Assembly: GCA_019423265.1 (NCBI GenBank)
Contig: JAHZBS010000002.1
Span: forward strand, 9,765-51,468
Length of the DNA stretch: 41,704 nt
Reading direction: 5' to 3'
DNA from: Clostridiales bacterium
GTDB lineage: Bacteria > Bacillota_A > Clostridia > Lachnospirales > Bianqueaceae
Shown: positions 33,559 through 39,292 of the stretch, piece by piece
Layout: every line of letters starts with the position of its first letter
How positions within the stretch are numbered: the stretch's first letter is position 1
The notes under the pieces: model-generated
Seen by the model: the letters and a program-made list of their open reading frames with translations, nothing else
What the model was told of the DNA's origin: nothing
Databases searched by the model: none
Translations under genes and position numbers: made by a program

Positions 33559-33771
33559 CTATTCTTCATCCGGGATGTATTCCATGATGTCACCGGGTTG
33601 ACAGTTTAAAAGATTGCAGATGGTTTCAATGTTTTTCCAGGATACAAGCTCGCCATTCCTTAATTGCTGTAATGTGGCTTGGCCCATGATTCTTTCTTTT
33701 CTGATCTTATTGGTATTGTATCCGGCTTCTTTTAGGGCCTCCAATATATTTATTTTGTACCGAATTGGCAA
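33559..33771 (-). CDS. Small XRE-family regulator, copy 1
   Basis: 70 residues; a TTG start at 33771 with GGCGGTG upstream. A minimal HTH (YKINILEALKEAGYNTNKIR, QATLQQLRNGELVSWKNIET, ICNLLNCQPGDIMEY) with the acidic end of Cro/C1-type regulators of about 70 residues. The Uma2 gene follows 14 bp later. A consensus promoter and a 22-bp inverted repeat lie upstream, so autoregulation is likely. Confidence 0.82.
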   Translation of the reverse strand: MPIRYKINILEALKEAGYNTNKIRKERIMGQATLQQLRNGELVSWKNIETICNLLNCQPGDIMEYIPDEE

Positions 33772-33797
33772 GCAAATTCACCGCCTTTCTGCTTTAA

Positions 33798-33902
33798 AGT
33801 ATAGCATATTTATGCACTATTGTCAAGTGCAAAATAGACATGAATTGCACTAGAACTTTGTGTAATTCATGTCTATTTTGCACTTAATATAAGTGCTATA
33901 CT
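33798..33902. promoter_or_regulatory. Divergent control region with 22-bp inverted repeat
   Basis: Minus-strand promoter of the XRE gene: TTGACA (33821-33826), spacer 17, TATACT (33798-33803). The arms of a perfect 22-bp inverted repeat lie at 33825-33846 and 33864-33885 (core GTGCAAAATAGACATGAATT), the left arm touching that -35 box. A plus-strand -10 TATACT lies at 33897-33902 with no good -35. Five GTGC/GCAC(T) half-sites occur within 33814-33896. This looks like the operator of the small XRE protein. Confidence 0.8.
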
Positions 33903-33961
33903 AATATCATCAAAGGCAAGGAAGTCACCTTTGAAAACGCAAGGCAGAAAGGGAGGATAAC

Positions 33962-34084
33962 ATGGAAGGTATGACAAACGCAGAGTTCAACGCATTTCTG
34001 GAAACCCTGGCCAAGCTCATTGAGAGCAAGGCCGCAACGGTCGAAGAGGCAGCGGAGCTGGTGAGAGCTGCTAAAGCAAACTAA
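33962..34084 (+). CDS. Conserved 40-residue micro-protein, copy 1
   Basis: It starts MEGMTNAEFNAFLETLAKLI and ends AAELVRAAKAN, an amphipathic helix pair. Ribosome binding site GGGAGGATAAC. Near-identical copy at 36680. The leader before it (33912-33932, AAAGG...CCTTT) is also kept in both copies. Conservation of the reading frame with mostly conservative changes supports a real gene; no function is known. Confidence 0.7.
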   Translation: MEGMTNAEFNAFLETLAKLIESKAATVEEAAELVRAAKAN

Positions 34085-34285
34085 AAGGGTGGCGCTCTCA
34101 GCCAAGGGGTACGCCACCCAACAAAAACGGATGCATTGGGGCCAGCCTTGCGGCCCCTCTGCCCTCCTAGAATACCACAGCAAGGCAAAAAAATCAAGGG
34201 AGGATATCACATGAAGTTCAGTATCGTAATGCCAATTATTTCGATTTTTATAATCAATTGGCACTGAAATTTTACAGATTGTTCA

Positions 34286-34314
34286 TTGACTTTATAAAAA
34301 AATAGGTATACTAT
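34286..34314 (+). promoter_or_regulatory. Candidate promoter of the Panacea pair
   Basis: TTGACT (34286-34291) followed by TACTAT at 17 bp (34309-34314) or TATACT at 15 bp (34307-34312), 42 bp before the Panacea gene. The stretch 34085-34285 has only the cassette repeat end and a truncated 18-codon frame. Confidence 0.5.
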
Positions 34315-34355
34315 AAAAATATAATAGCCTTTGACGCATCGAAAGGGGGATAAAT

Positions 34356-34829
34356 ATGGCTAAATATAAAGCTGTGGATATCGCAAAATGGTTTTTATAT
34401 AAAAGCCTTCGAGAAAAAGAGCAAGGAGACGGAGACAATATAACCCTGCTTAAACTATTGAAACTCCTTTACTATGCGGAGGGGTGCTCTCTGGCAGTAG
34501 GAAATGGAAGTCTTTTTGACGAGGATATCATCGCTTGGGAGCACGGACCGGTCGTTGTTGAGGTGTATCAGCAGTATTGCAGAGATCCATACAATTTGCC
34601 GTTTGATGAAAACAAGGACAAGGAGTCCATTAAGAAAATTACACCGACCGACGAAAACTTACTAAATCAAGTCTACGAAATATTTGGACAATATTCCGCA
34701 TGGGGATTGCGCGAAAAGACGCACAGGGAAAGGCCATGGCTGGAAGCGACGGAGAACGGAACCGTACTAAAGAAAAAGATTAGTCGGGATACGATGAAGG
34801 AATACTTCAAGGAGAATTATGTAGAGTAA
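34356..34829 (+). CDS. Panacea-domain (SocA-like, DUF4065) antitoxin
   Basis: 157 residues behind GAAAGGGGGATAA. The Panacea signature is clear: VDIAKWFLYKS at the N-terminus, TLLKLLKLLYYAEGCSLAVG, then DEDIIAWEHGPVVVEVYQQY, and GLREKTHRERPWLEAT near the C-terminus. Known biology: Panacea is a widespread antitoxin domain that neutralises many unrelated toxins and often lies beside them in prophages. The next gene starts 6 bp after its stop, which points to a toxin-antitoxin operon. An alternative, SocA-like proteolytic adaptor role, is possible. Confidence 0.88.
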   Translation: MAKYKAVDIAKWFLYKSLREKEQGDGDNITLLKLLKLLYYAEGCSLAVGNGSLFDEDIIAWEHGPVVVEVYQQYCRDPYNLPFDENKDKESIKKITPTDENLLNQVYEIFGQYSAWGLREKTHRERPWLEATENGTVLKKKISRDTMKEYFKENYVE

Positions 34830-34835
34830 TTAGCT

Positions 34836-35282
34836 ATGGCCAAAATTAAAGAAAATCAAAGGCTTAAAAAGATAGGATATGTACAAACACCAGAGCTTAA
34901 TCACATAGTATTTAGCTTCGAATTTTGGACGACCAATGCAAAGTACAATTTTGAATATTTTAAAAAATCACTGAGAGACAAAGAGAAGGCCTATGACGAG
35001 CTGCATAGTAAGTTGCATGAGTTATCGGGTATGTCAATATTGGAGGTTAAGGAGAGATCGAAAGAGCGGGGAGCCGAATATCTACCATATTCTAGGTTTT
35101 CGCCCAGTTTTTTGTCAATCCTGAATAATACCGGGATAGTGACTCCCGATAGTAAGCTTATGGTAATACGTATATGCAATCAAAACTATCGTCTGATATG
35201 TAAGGAAGGCGTGCAGGATAGTAAAGTTCTATACTTATTAGGAATTGATTTTGATTATTCTGCATATGATCACGGCAGCTAA
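34836..35282 (+). CDS. Unrecognised partner of the Panacea protein, candidate toxin
   Basis: 148 residues, ATG 6 bp after the Panacea stop. No strong ribosome binding site of its own (AAGGAG lies 23 nt upstream), so it is probably translated by coupling, which keeps its level below that of the antitoxin. I do not recognise a domain. It has a strand (HIVFSFEFWTT), a charged helix (EYFKKSLRDKEKAYDELHSK), YLPYSRFSPSFLSILNNTGI, and an end RLICKEGVQDSKVLYLLGID followed by DYSAYDHGS. The end resembles toxins in which a small beta domain closes with a D-x-x-x-Y-x-HG motif. Confidence 0.6.
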   Translation: MAKIKENQRLKKIGYVQTPELNHIVFSFEFWTTNAKYNFEYFKKSLRDKEKAYDELHSKLHELSGMSILEVKERSKERGAEYLPYSRFSPSFLSILNNTGIVTPDSKLMVIRICNQNYRLICKEGVQDSKVLYLLGIDFDYSAYDHGS

Positions 35283-35394
35283 AACAGCAGCCCCTCTGGG
35301 AGACCAGGGGGGCTTATTTAGTTCATCAAAAAGATCATCATTTGGAGCGGATTACTCCCCAAAAAAGAACCCCGTATAGGGGCTCTCAGAGGGC

Positions 35395-35943
35395 TTATTC
35401 AAGGTCTAATTGGGTGAAGTCGATGTTAAGATTTGTCAAGGTTTGGACTTGGACTGTGTCGCGGAAGGTGTAGACAGATGGAGTCAGTTCTTCCGCTAGG
35501 TGATACACGGTAATTGTCTCATTCATGGGGTTGACAATCCAGTATTCTTTGACACCGTGACGCAGGTATAAGCCCAACTTCGTGATATAGTCATGAGCCT
35601 GATTGTTGGGACTAAGGATTTCAATAATCCAATCCGGAGCACCTTCACACCCACGATTTGACAATTTATTTTTTTCGCAAACCACGCTAATATCAGGCTC
35701 TACAGCACTGGTGTCGCCGCCTTTTGTGCGAAGATAGACGCCAAAGGGAGCGGGATAGACTTTACAGGGCTTGCCTTTCAGGTGTTCTTTAATAGTGGCA
35801 TACAGAGAGCCTAACAATGCTTGATGCTTCCGACTTGGCGGCGCCATGTAGTAAATGTAACCGTCAATCAATTCCGCCCGAACATCTTCGCCCAGGGCTT
35901 CCCAGTCCGCTAGGGTTGCTTTCTTGGATTCTTGTAATGGCAT
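35395..35943 (-). CDS. Uma2-family (DUF820) PD-(D/E)XK endonuclease-like protein, copy 2
   Basis: 182 residues behind GAAAGGAGG, strongly similar to the copy at 32993 over the whole length. PD (AVEPDISVVC), ExL (PDWIIEILSPN) and GVKEYWIVNP are conserved, so both copies keep the nuclease core. Differences concentrate in the segment LLGSLYATIKEHLKG and the end of the protein. In this copy a 65-residue gene is inserted between the XRE gene and Uma2. Confidence 0.87.
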   Translation of the reverse strand: MPLQESKKATLADWEALGEDVRAELIDGYIYYMAPPSRKHQALLGSLYATIKEHLKGKPCKVYPAPFGVYLRTKGGDTSAVEPDISVVCEKNKLSNRGCEGAPDWIIEILSPNNQAHDYITKLGLYLRHGVKEYWIVNPMNETITVYHLAEELTPSVYTFRDTVQVQTLTNLNIDFTQLDLE

Positions 35944-35991
35944 GGGGTTCCTCCTTTCGCTTATTTGGGAGTGCTAATGCTTTCTAAAGGT

Positions 35992-36189
35992 CTAACCGAT
36001 TTTCTTCTCTAGTGCATCGGTGCGCTTCAACATGATCTCATGGACACGCTCCACCTCATCGAGTATTAGACCGTCCATTGCTTTTAGTTCTGCCGTATCT
36101 TTCATGTGCTGCCGTTTCATGGCCTTCACTTCAGATTCCACGGCTCCGAGCTTTTCCAAGATTAAATCGAGCTTTTCAGTGTCTGTCAT
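35992..36189 (-). CDS. Small coiled-coil protein, 65 residues
   Basis: ATG behind GAAGGAGAAC. Highly charged heptad-like sequence (TEKLDLILEKLGAVESEVKA, LDEVERVHEIMLKRTDALEK), predicted to be a coiled coil throughout. It lies between the XRE and Uma2 genes of cassette 2 and is absent from cassette 1. Such short coiled-coil proteins often occur beside XRE regulators in Clostridia prophages; no function is known. Confidence 0.7.
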   Translation of the reverse strand: MTDTEKLDLILEKLGAVESEVKAMKRQHMKDTAELKAMDGLILDEVERVHEIMLKRTDALEKKIG

Positions 36190-36203
36190 TGAGGTTCTCC
36201 TTC

Positions 36204-36419
36204 CTATTCTTCATCCGGAGTGTATTCCATGATGTCACCCGGTTGACAGTTTAAAAGATTGCAGATGGATTCAATGTTTTTCCAGGAAATCGACTCACCT
36301 TCTCTTAATTTTTGAAGTGTGGATTCGCTTAAAAGCTGTTCCCTTCTGATTTTTGTAGTGTTATAACCGTTTTGCTTAAGCGCACGGAGAACATCAATTT
36401 TATATTTTAGTGGTATCAC
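36204..36419 (-). CDS. Small XRE-family regulator, copy 2
   Basis: 71 residues from the GTG at 36419, five bases after GGGAGG; another GTG two codons upstream lies within the site. The HTH is as in copy 1 (YKIDVLRALKQNGYNTTKIR, ICNLLNCQPGDIMEYTPDEE), while the recognition-helix part differs (ESTLQKLREGESISWKNIES). The region upstream lacks the 22-bp inverted repeat of copy 1, so the two regulators probably do not share operators. Confidence 0.82.
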   Translation of the reverse strand: MIPLKYKIDVLRALKQNGYNTTKIRREQLLSESTLQKLREGESISWKNIESICNLLNCQPGDIMEYTPDEE

Positions 36420-36528
36420 AAACACCTCCCATCTTGTAACTACTATATCAGATATAATACACGAAAATTAGAGTATAGTAATATCATCAAAGGCAAGGAA
36501 GCCACCTTTGAAATCGGAAGGCAGAAAG

Positions 36529-36675
36529 GGAGGATAGTGTGAAAAATAAGCTCGAAAAGCTTATTTTTCACACGGCTATTTGTGCCGGAGCGCCACAAAT
36601 AGCTCTTATGGCAGAAGAGAAATCGCCTTCGCAAATTTCTCTTCGCCCCGTCGCTGACGCTCCGGAATGGAGGAT
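36529..36675. mobile_element. 133-bp structured insertion with 7-bp target duplication
   Basis: Compared with cassette 1 (AAAGGGAGGATAAC before the ATG), cassette 2 carries an extra segment 36536-36668 flanked by GGAGGAT at 36529-36535 and 36669-36675. Inside are three consecutive perfect hairpins: 16-bp arms at 36537-36552/36558-36573 (GTGTGAAAAATAAGCT), 10-bp arms at 36575-36584/36594-36603 (GCTATTTGTG) and 10-bp arms at 36614-36623/36635-36644 (GAAGAGAAAT). The loop of the second (CCGGAGCG) is complementary to CGCTCCGG at 36658-36665. No protein is encoded. It looks like a miniature mobile element moved by a transposase or reverse transcriptase elsewhere. Confidence 0.7.
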
Positions 36676-36679
36676 TAAC

Positions 36680-36802
36680 ATGGAAGGCATGACAAACGCA
36701 GAGTTCAACGCATTTCTGGAAACCCTGGCCAAGCTCGTTGAGAGTAAGGCCATGACGGTTCAAGAGGCGGCCGATATTATCCGCGCTGCTAAAGCAAATT
36801 AA
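36680..36802 (+). CDS. Conserved 40-residue micro-protein, copy 2
   Basis: It begins MEGMTNAEFNAFLETLAKLV and ends AADIIRAAKAN; most differences to the copy at 33962 are conservative (I/V, E/D, L/I). The structured insertion duplicated its ribosome binding site, so GGAGGAT still stands directly upstream of the ATG. The frame upstream is open through the insertion (from 36539), but a fused start is unlikely because of the better internal site. Confidence 0.68.
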   Translation: MEGMTNAEFNAFLETLAKLVESKAMTVQEAADIIRAAKAN

Positions 36803-36922
36803 AAGAAGTTAAAAGAAGCGGCCAGCCTGCAAAGCAACCGCTTCCCACCAACAGAGCCTTGGGGCCCCTCTGCCCTCCTAGAATACCACAGCAAGGCAAA
36901 AAAATCAAGGGAGGAAATCAAA

Positions 36923-37021
36923 ATGAAAACTAACACCCACGTTTCTATCCACGCCCTCCGCAAGGAGGACGACCGCGTATATTTTTATCTGGGCGGATTG
37001 CAGACGGAACAAGGTTCATAG
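36923..37021 (+). CDS. Hypothetical 32-residue protein
   Basis: ATG at 36923 behind GGGAGGAAATC. The peptide starts MKTNTHVSIHALRKEDDRVY and ends FYLGGLQTEQGS. The equivalent place in cassette 1 has an unrelated 18-codon frame. Possibly real on the strength of its ribosome binding site; no function seen. Confidence 0.4.
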   Translation: MKTNTHVSIHALRKEDDRVYFYLGGLQTEQGS

Positions 37022-37047
37022 CTCAACGCCACAACTCGAACCCGCTG

Positions 37048-37076
37048 TTGACACGCACAGGCCGCCCATATATAAT
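37048..37076 (+). promoter_or_regulatory. Consensus promoter of the integrase
   Basis: TTGACA (37048-37053), exactly 17 bp, TATAAT (37071-37076): a perfect sigma-A promoter, 60 bp before the integrase ATG. The leader between holds a small GC hairpin (CGCCCTG...CAGGGGCG). Confidence 0.88.
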
Positions 37077-37136
37077 GAAACTAGCAAACGCCCTGCGGGA
37101 ACAGGGGCGAATTTGAATCAGCTTGGAGGATGCTAT

Positions 37137-38168
37137 ATGGCAAAAGCAAAAAAGCTGCCTTCTGGGTCCTGGCGGGTGCGCGTGCCAGATGGGAAGAATC
37201 TTGAGACGGGAAAACCAAAGTACAAATCCTTTACGGCAGATACAAAAAAAGAAGCGGAATATATGGCAGCCGAATATGCGTTGACCAGAAAGGAAAAGGA
37301 GAAGCCGAAAAACTTAACTGTTGGCGAAGCAATAGACCGGTACATAGATGAAAATCCATTGCTCTCTGACTCCACAAAGGTTGGGTACAGAAAGATTCGC
37401 CGTAACAATTTGAAGCCCATTATCAATCTGAATCTAAAGGTATTGTCTAATGACATCATTCAGGCGAGTCTCAATGAAGAAACCCAGTATCTATCTCCAA
37501 AAAGCATAGCCAACGCATACGGACTGTTATCCACGGTGCTACGGATATATTCCCCGTCCTTGCGGCTTGATCTCAGGTATCCCCAAAAGAAAGACCCGCA
37601 GATCACAATACCAAGCGATGAGGATGTGGCGGCACTTATATCTGCGATAAAAGGCACAGAAATGGAATTGCCCGTGATGTTTGCCGCCTTGTTAGGACTG
37701 AGACGCGGAGAAATAGCAGCGTTGACATATGATGATATAGATTTTAGGGCTGGAACGGTGCGCATTAGCAAGGCTATGGCGTTGACCGAAAGCAAGCAGT
37801 GGATCGTCAAGCCACCCAAAACAAATAGCGGAAATCGGATATTGCCCTTGCCAGCCAACATACTGGAAGTAGTCGAGTCCCGTCAAAAAGCTGGGAAGCC
37901 ACTGATCGCGCTGAATCCCGATGCTATATCAAATCGCTTTGAACGATTGATTAAGAAACTTGACATTCCCCATATTCGATATTATGACCTGCGCCATTAT
38001 AACGCATCTGTCATGCTGGCCCTAAACGTCCCAGACAAATATGCCATGGAGCGAATGGGGCACCGAACAAATCACATGCTCAAGAATGTATATCAGCACA
38101 CCATCGATAAAAAACAGCAGGAGATCGCGGATAAAATTAATAGCTATATGACACAAAATATGCCATGA
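37137..38168 (+). CDS. Tyrosine recombinase/integrase of the prophage-like element
   Basis: 343 residues from the ATG at 37137 behind TTGGAGGA. N-terminal AP2-like DNA-binding part (KLPSGSWRVRVPDG), SAM-like core-binding domain (about 60-145), catalytic domain (about 160-335). Catalytic residues seen: Arg about 189 (GLRRGE), Lys about 228 (PPKT), Arg about 286 (YDLRH), His about 309 (GHRT), nucleophile Tyr about 319 (NVYQH). The usual His of HxLRH is Tyr here (YDLRH). It lies 47 bp before the att site, as expected for an integrase that recombines with a tRNA-like 3' end. Confidence 0.93.
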   Translation: MAKAKKLPSGSWRVRVPDGKNLETGKPKYKSFTADTKKEAEYMAAEYALTRKEKEKPKNLTVGEAIDRYIDENPLLSDSTKVGYRKIRRNNLKPIINLNLKVLSNDIIQASLNEETQYLSPKSIANAYGLLSTVLRIYSPSLRLDLRYPQKKDPQITIPSDEDVAALISAIKGTEMELPVMFAALLGLRRGEIAALTYDDIDFRAGTVRISKAMALTESKQWIVKPPKTNSGNRILPLPANILEVVESRQKAGKPLIALNPDAISNRFERLIKKLDIPHIRYYDLRHYNASVMLALNVPDKYAMERMGHRTNHMLKNVYQHTIDKKQQEIADKINSYMTQNMP

Positions 38169-38214
38169 TAATCAAAAAATGTGATAAATAAAGGGATATA
38201 GTGTGGTTAATAAC

Positions 38215-38239
38215 GGGTTCGAATCCCCTTATCTCCACT
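38215..38239 (+). other. Right attachment site: duplicated 3' end of a tmRNA-like gene
   Basis: The sequence reads GGGTTCGAATCCCC, then TTATCTCCA. This is a T-arm plus the 3' strand of an acceptor stem. A 5' strand GGGGATA would pair with TATCTCC with a G3-U70 pair, the identity element of tmRNA and tRNA-Ala, so ssrA is the best guess. Only the 3' piece is present; to its left the sequence stops resembling a tRNA. Another tRNA is possible. Confidence 0.7.
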
Positions 38240-38256
38240 CTTGCCGCGATCGTGAC

Positions 38257-38300
38257 AAAAGCCGCTTAGATAGCTGAAGACAGCTTGATAGGCGGCTTTT
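38257..38300 (+). terminator. Terminator following the tmRNA-like 3' end
   Basis: AAAAGCCGC pairs with GCGGCTTTT, enclosing a second small hairpin (AGCTGAAGACAGCT). It probably was the native terminator of the host tmRNA-like gene before integration. Confidence 0.7.
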
Positions 38301-38778
38301 GTTGTGTTTTGCACAGCGCAAAATCTTGCAGTCAAACAGTGTTTTAATTCCCTGTGCGGTTTAACCGCATATATGCATGGCTCGCACAAAGTTTATCGCA
38401 GTCGAGCTTGACATGTCACCCAGTTTAATGTCCGCGTGTATCATTTGGCAAGAATCTATAAATCTGTTACAGTCCAACTGGTTACAAGGTCGAATGCAAT
38501 TCGCCAAAAAGAGGCAAAACAACTGCTATTGGAGTCAAATTTGACTGTTGGAGGCAGGTTGGATTTGTCATAAAAATGGCAGAATGCTCTATCATTTGGC
38601 GGCCGTTAACAATATTAGTATTCTGCCAAATCTCACATGGAGGAGAGGGATGGAAACAGTCCTTGACGCTGATGGTATGTCATGGACCCATATGACGGCG
38701 AACGCCAAGGGGCTTCAATTGAGAACTATGACTTTTTTAGCAATTTTAGGAATATCTATCGTTTCCACGCGAAATAGG
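38301..38778. other. Gap between att site and riboswitch promoter, possible coding relic
   Basis: No complete gene is seen. One frame near 38677-38775 reads WYVMDPYDGERQGASIENYD and FFSNFRNIYRFHAK before a stop, with the look of a real protein end, but stop codons precede it. It may be the degraded C-terminus of a mobile-element or host protein. Confidence 0.25.
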
Positions 38779-38807
38779 TTGACAAAGGTGGGGGCAGTTC
38801 TTATAAT
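38779..38807 (+). promoter_or_regulatory. Consensus promoter of the riboswitch-controlled transport operon
   Basis: TTGACA (38779-38784), 17-bp spacer, TATAAT (38802-38807). Transcription would start near 38814, just before the cobalamin riboswitch. Confidence 0.85.
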
Positions 38808-38827
38808 AAAGAAAACTGAATAAAACA

Positions 38828-39010
38828 TTTATGGTTGCACTCACTGTAGTGTCAGCGCAGTGAACGCATTAAAAGGGAATCCGGTGAGAGTCCGGGACAG
38901 CGCACCCTACTGTAAAAGCTACGAAATGCCTGATTATATCACTGAAGGAAAGAGCCTTTGGGAAGATTGGCAGACTAGGTTTGAAGCTTTAAGTCAGGAG
39001 ACCTGCCATA
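38828..39010 (+). promoter_or_regulatory. Cobalamin (B12) riboswitch
   Basis: The conserved core is easy to read: AAAAGGGAATCCGGTGAGAG, TCCGGGACAGCGC, CCCTACTGTA, and the 3' part AGTCAGGAGACCTGCCA. Spacing and order are those of the cobalamin aptamer class. A strong terminator follows 57 nt later, so B12 binding probably ends transcription before the transporter genes. Confidence 0.92.
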
Positions 39011-39066
39011 AAGGATGGAATCGTGTGTTGGTGGGAATATTACGATTATATCTCTGGTTGGGTGAG

Positions 39067-39110
39067 ATAGGCGGGATATTCTACTTTGTCTGGATATCCC
39101 GCCTATTTTT
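39067..39110 (+). terminator. Riboswitch expression-platform terminator
   Basis: ATAGGCGGGATAT and ATATCCCGCCTAT form a 13-bp perfect stem around a 14-nt loop, then TTTTT. It lies between the aptamer and the binding-protein gene. Confidence 0.9.
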
Positions 39111-39292
39111 ATGCAATTGCATGATCTAGCAGGATGTCCCGCTGTTTTCATAACTGTTTTATTCATAATAGAGGAGGGATAGCCTGGAGAGCGTATGCTG
39201 AAGGCAGATGAAATCGCCATAATATAACAATGCCGGGTGTGCAGCATTATGCCACCGGCGCGAATACTATACAACTTGGAGGAATATGTATC

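Larger units (their letters stand above)
32881..36915. repeat. Two diverged copies of an Uma2-XRE-micro-protein cassette
   Basis: Unit 1 starts at 32881 and unit 2 at 35281. The first roughly 125 bp are nearly identical. Both units then hold an Uma2 gene (minus), an XRE gene (minus), a divergent leader, a 40-residue gene (plus) and a last shared stretch ending in AAAAAAATCAAGGGAGGA (34204 and 36915). Unit 1 continues with the Panacea pair. Unit 2 has an extra 65-residue gene and a 133-bp insertion and continues with the integrase. Confidence 0.85.
14753..38239. mobile_element. Prophage-derived element lacking the head/packaging module
   Basis: The right end is fixed by integrase plus attR at 38215-38239. 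The left end is inferred from the drop in GC and the first phage promoter, and is uncertain. Contents are lysogeny control, short early region, late regulator, complete siphovirus tail from gp10-like to fibre, holin and amidase, antirepressor, accessory cassettes, integrase. Missing are small and large terminase, portal and major capsid; the protease survives only as a remnant. It cannot form infectious particles unaided but could form tails. Confidence 0.85.

Noticed and set aside
34212..34268. 18-codon frame MKFSIVMPIISIFIINWH after a good ribosome binding site
   Set aside because: It seems to be the truncated junction of the cassette repeat with unrelated sequence; too short and unlike the equivalent frame in cassette 2.
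36539..36679. N-terminal extension of micro-protein copy 2 through the hairpin element
   Set aside because: The open frame results from the insertion; the duplicated GGAGGAT places the start at 36680 as in copy 1.
38180..38240. Complete tRNA gene after the integrase
   Set aside because: Only the T-arm and 3' acceptor strand fit; no D-arm, anticodon arm or matching 5' strand lies upstream, and the T-stem has one mismatch at its phage side. It is an attachment-site fragment.
38548..38823. 91-codon plus-strand frame before the riboswitch
   Set aside because: No family resemblance, and it runs through the consensus promoter of the transport operon.
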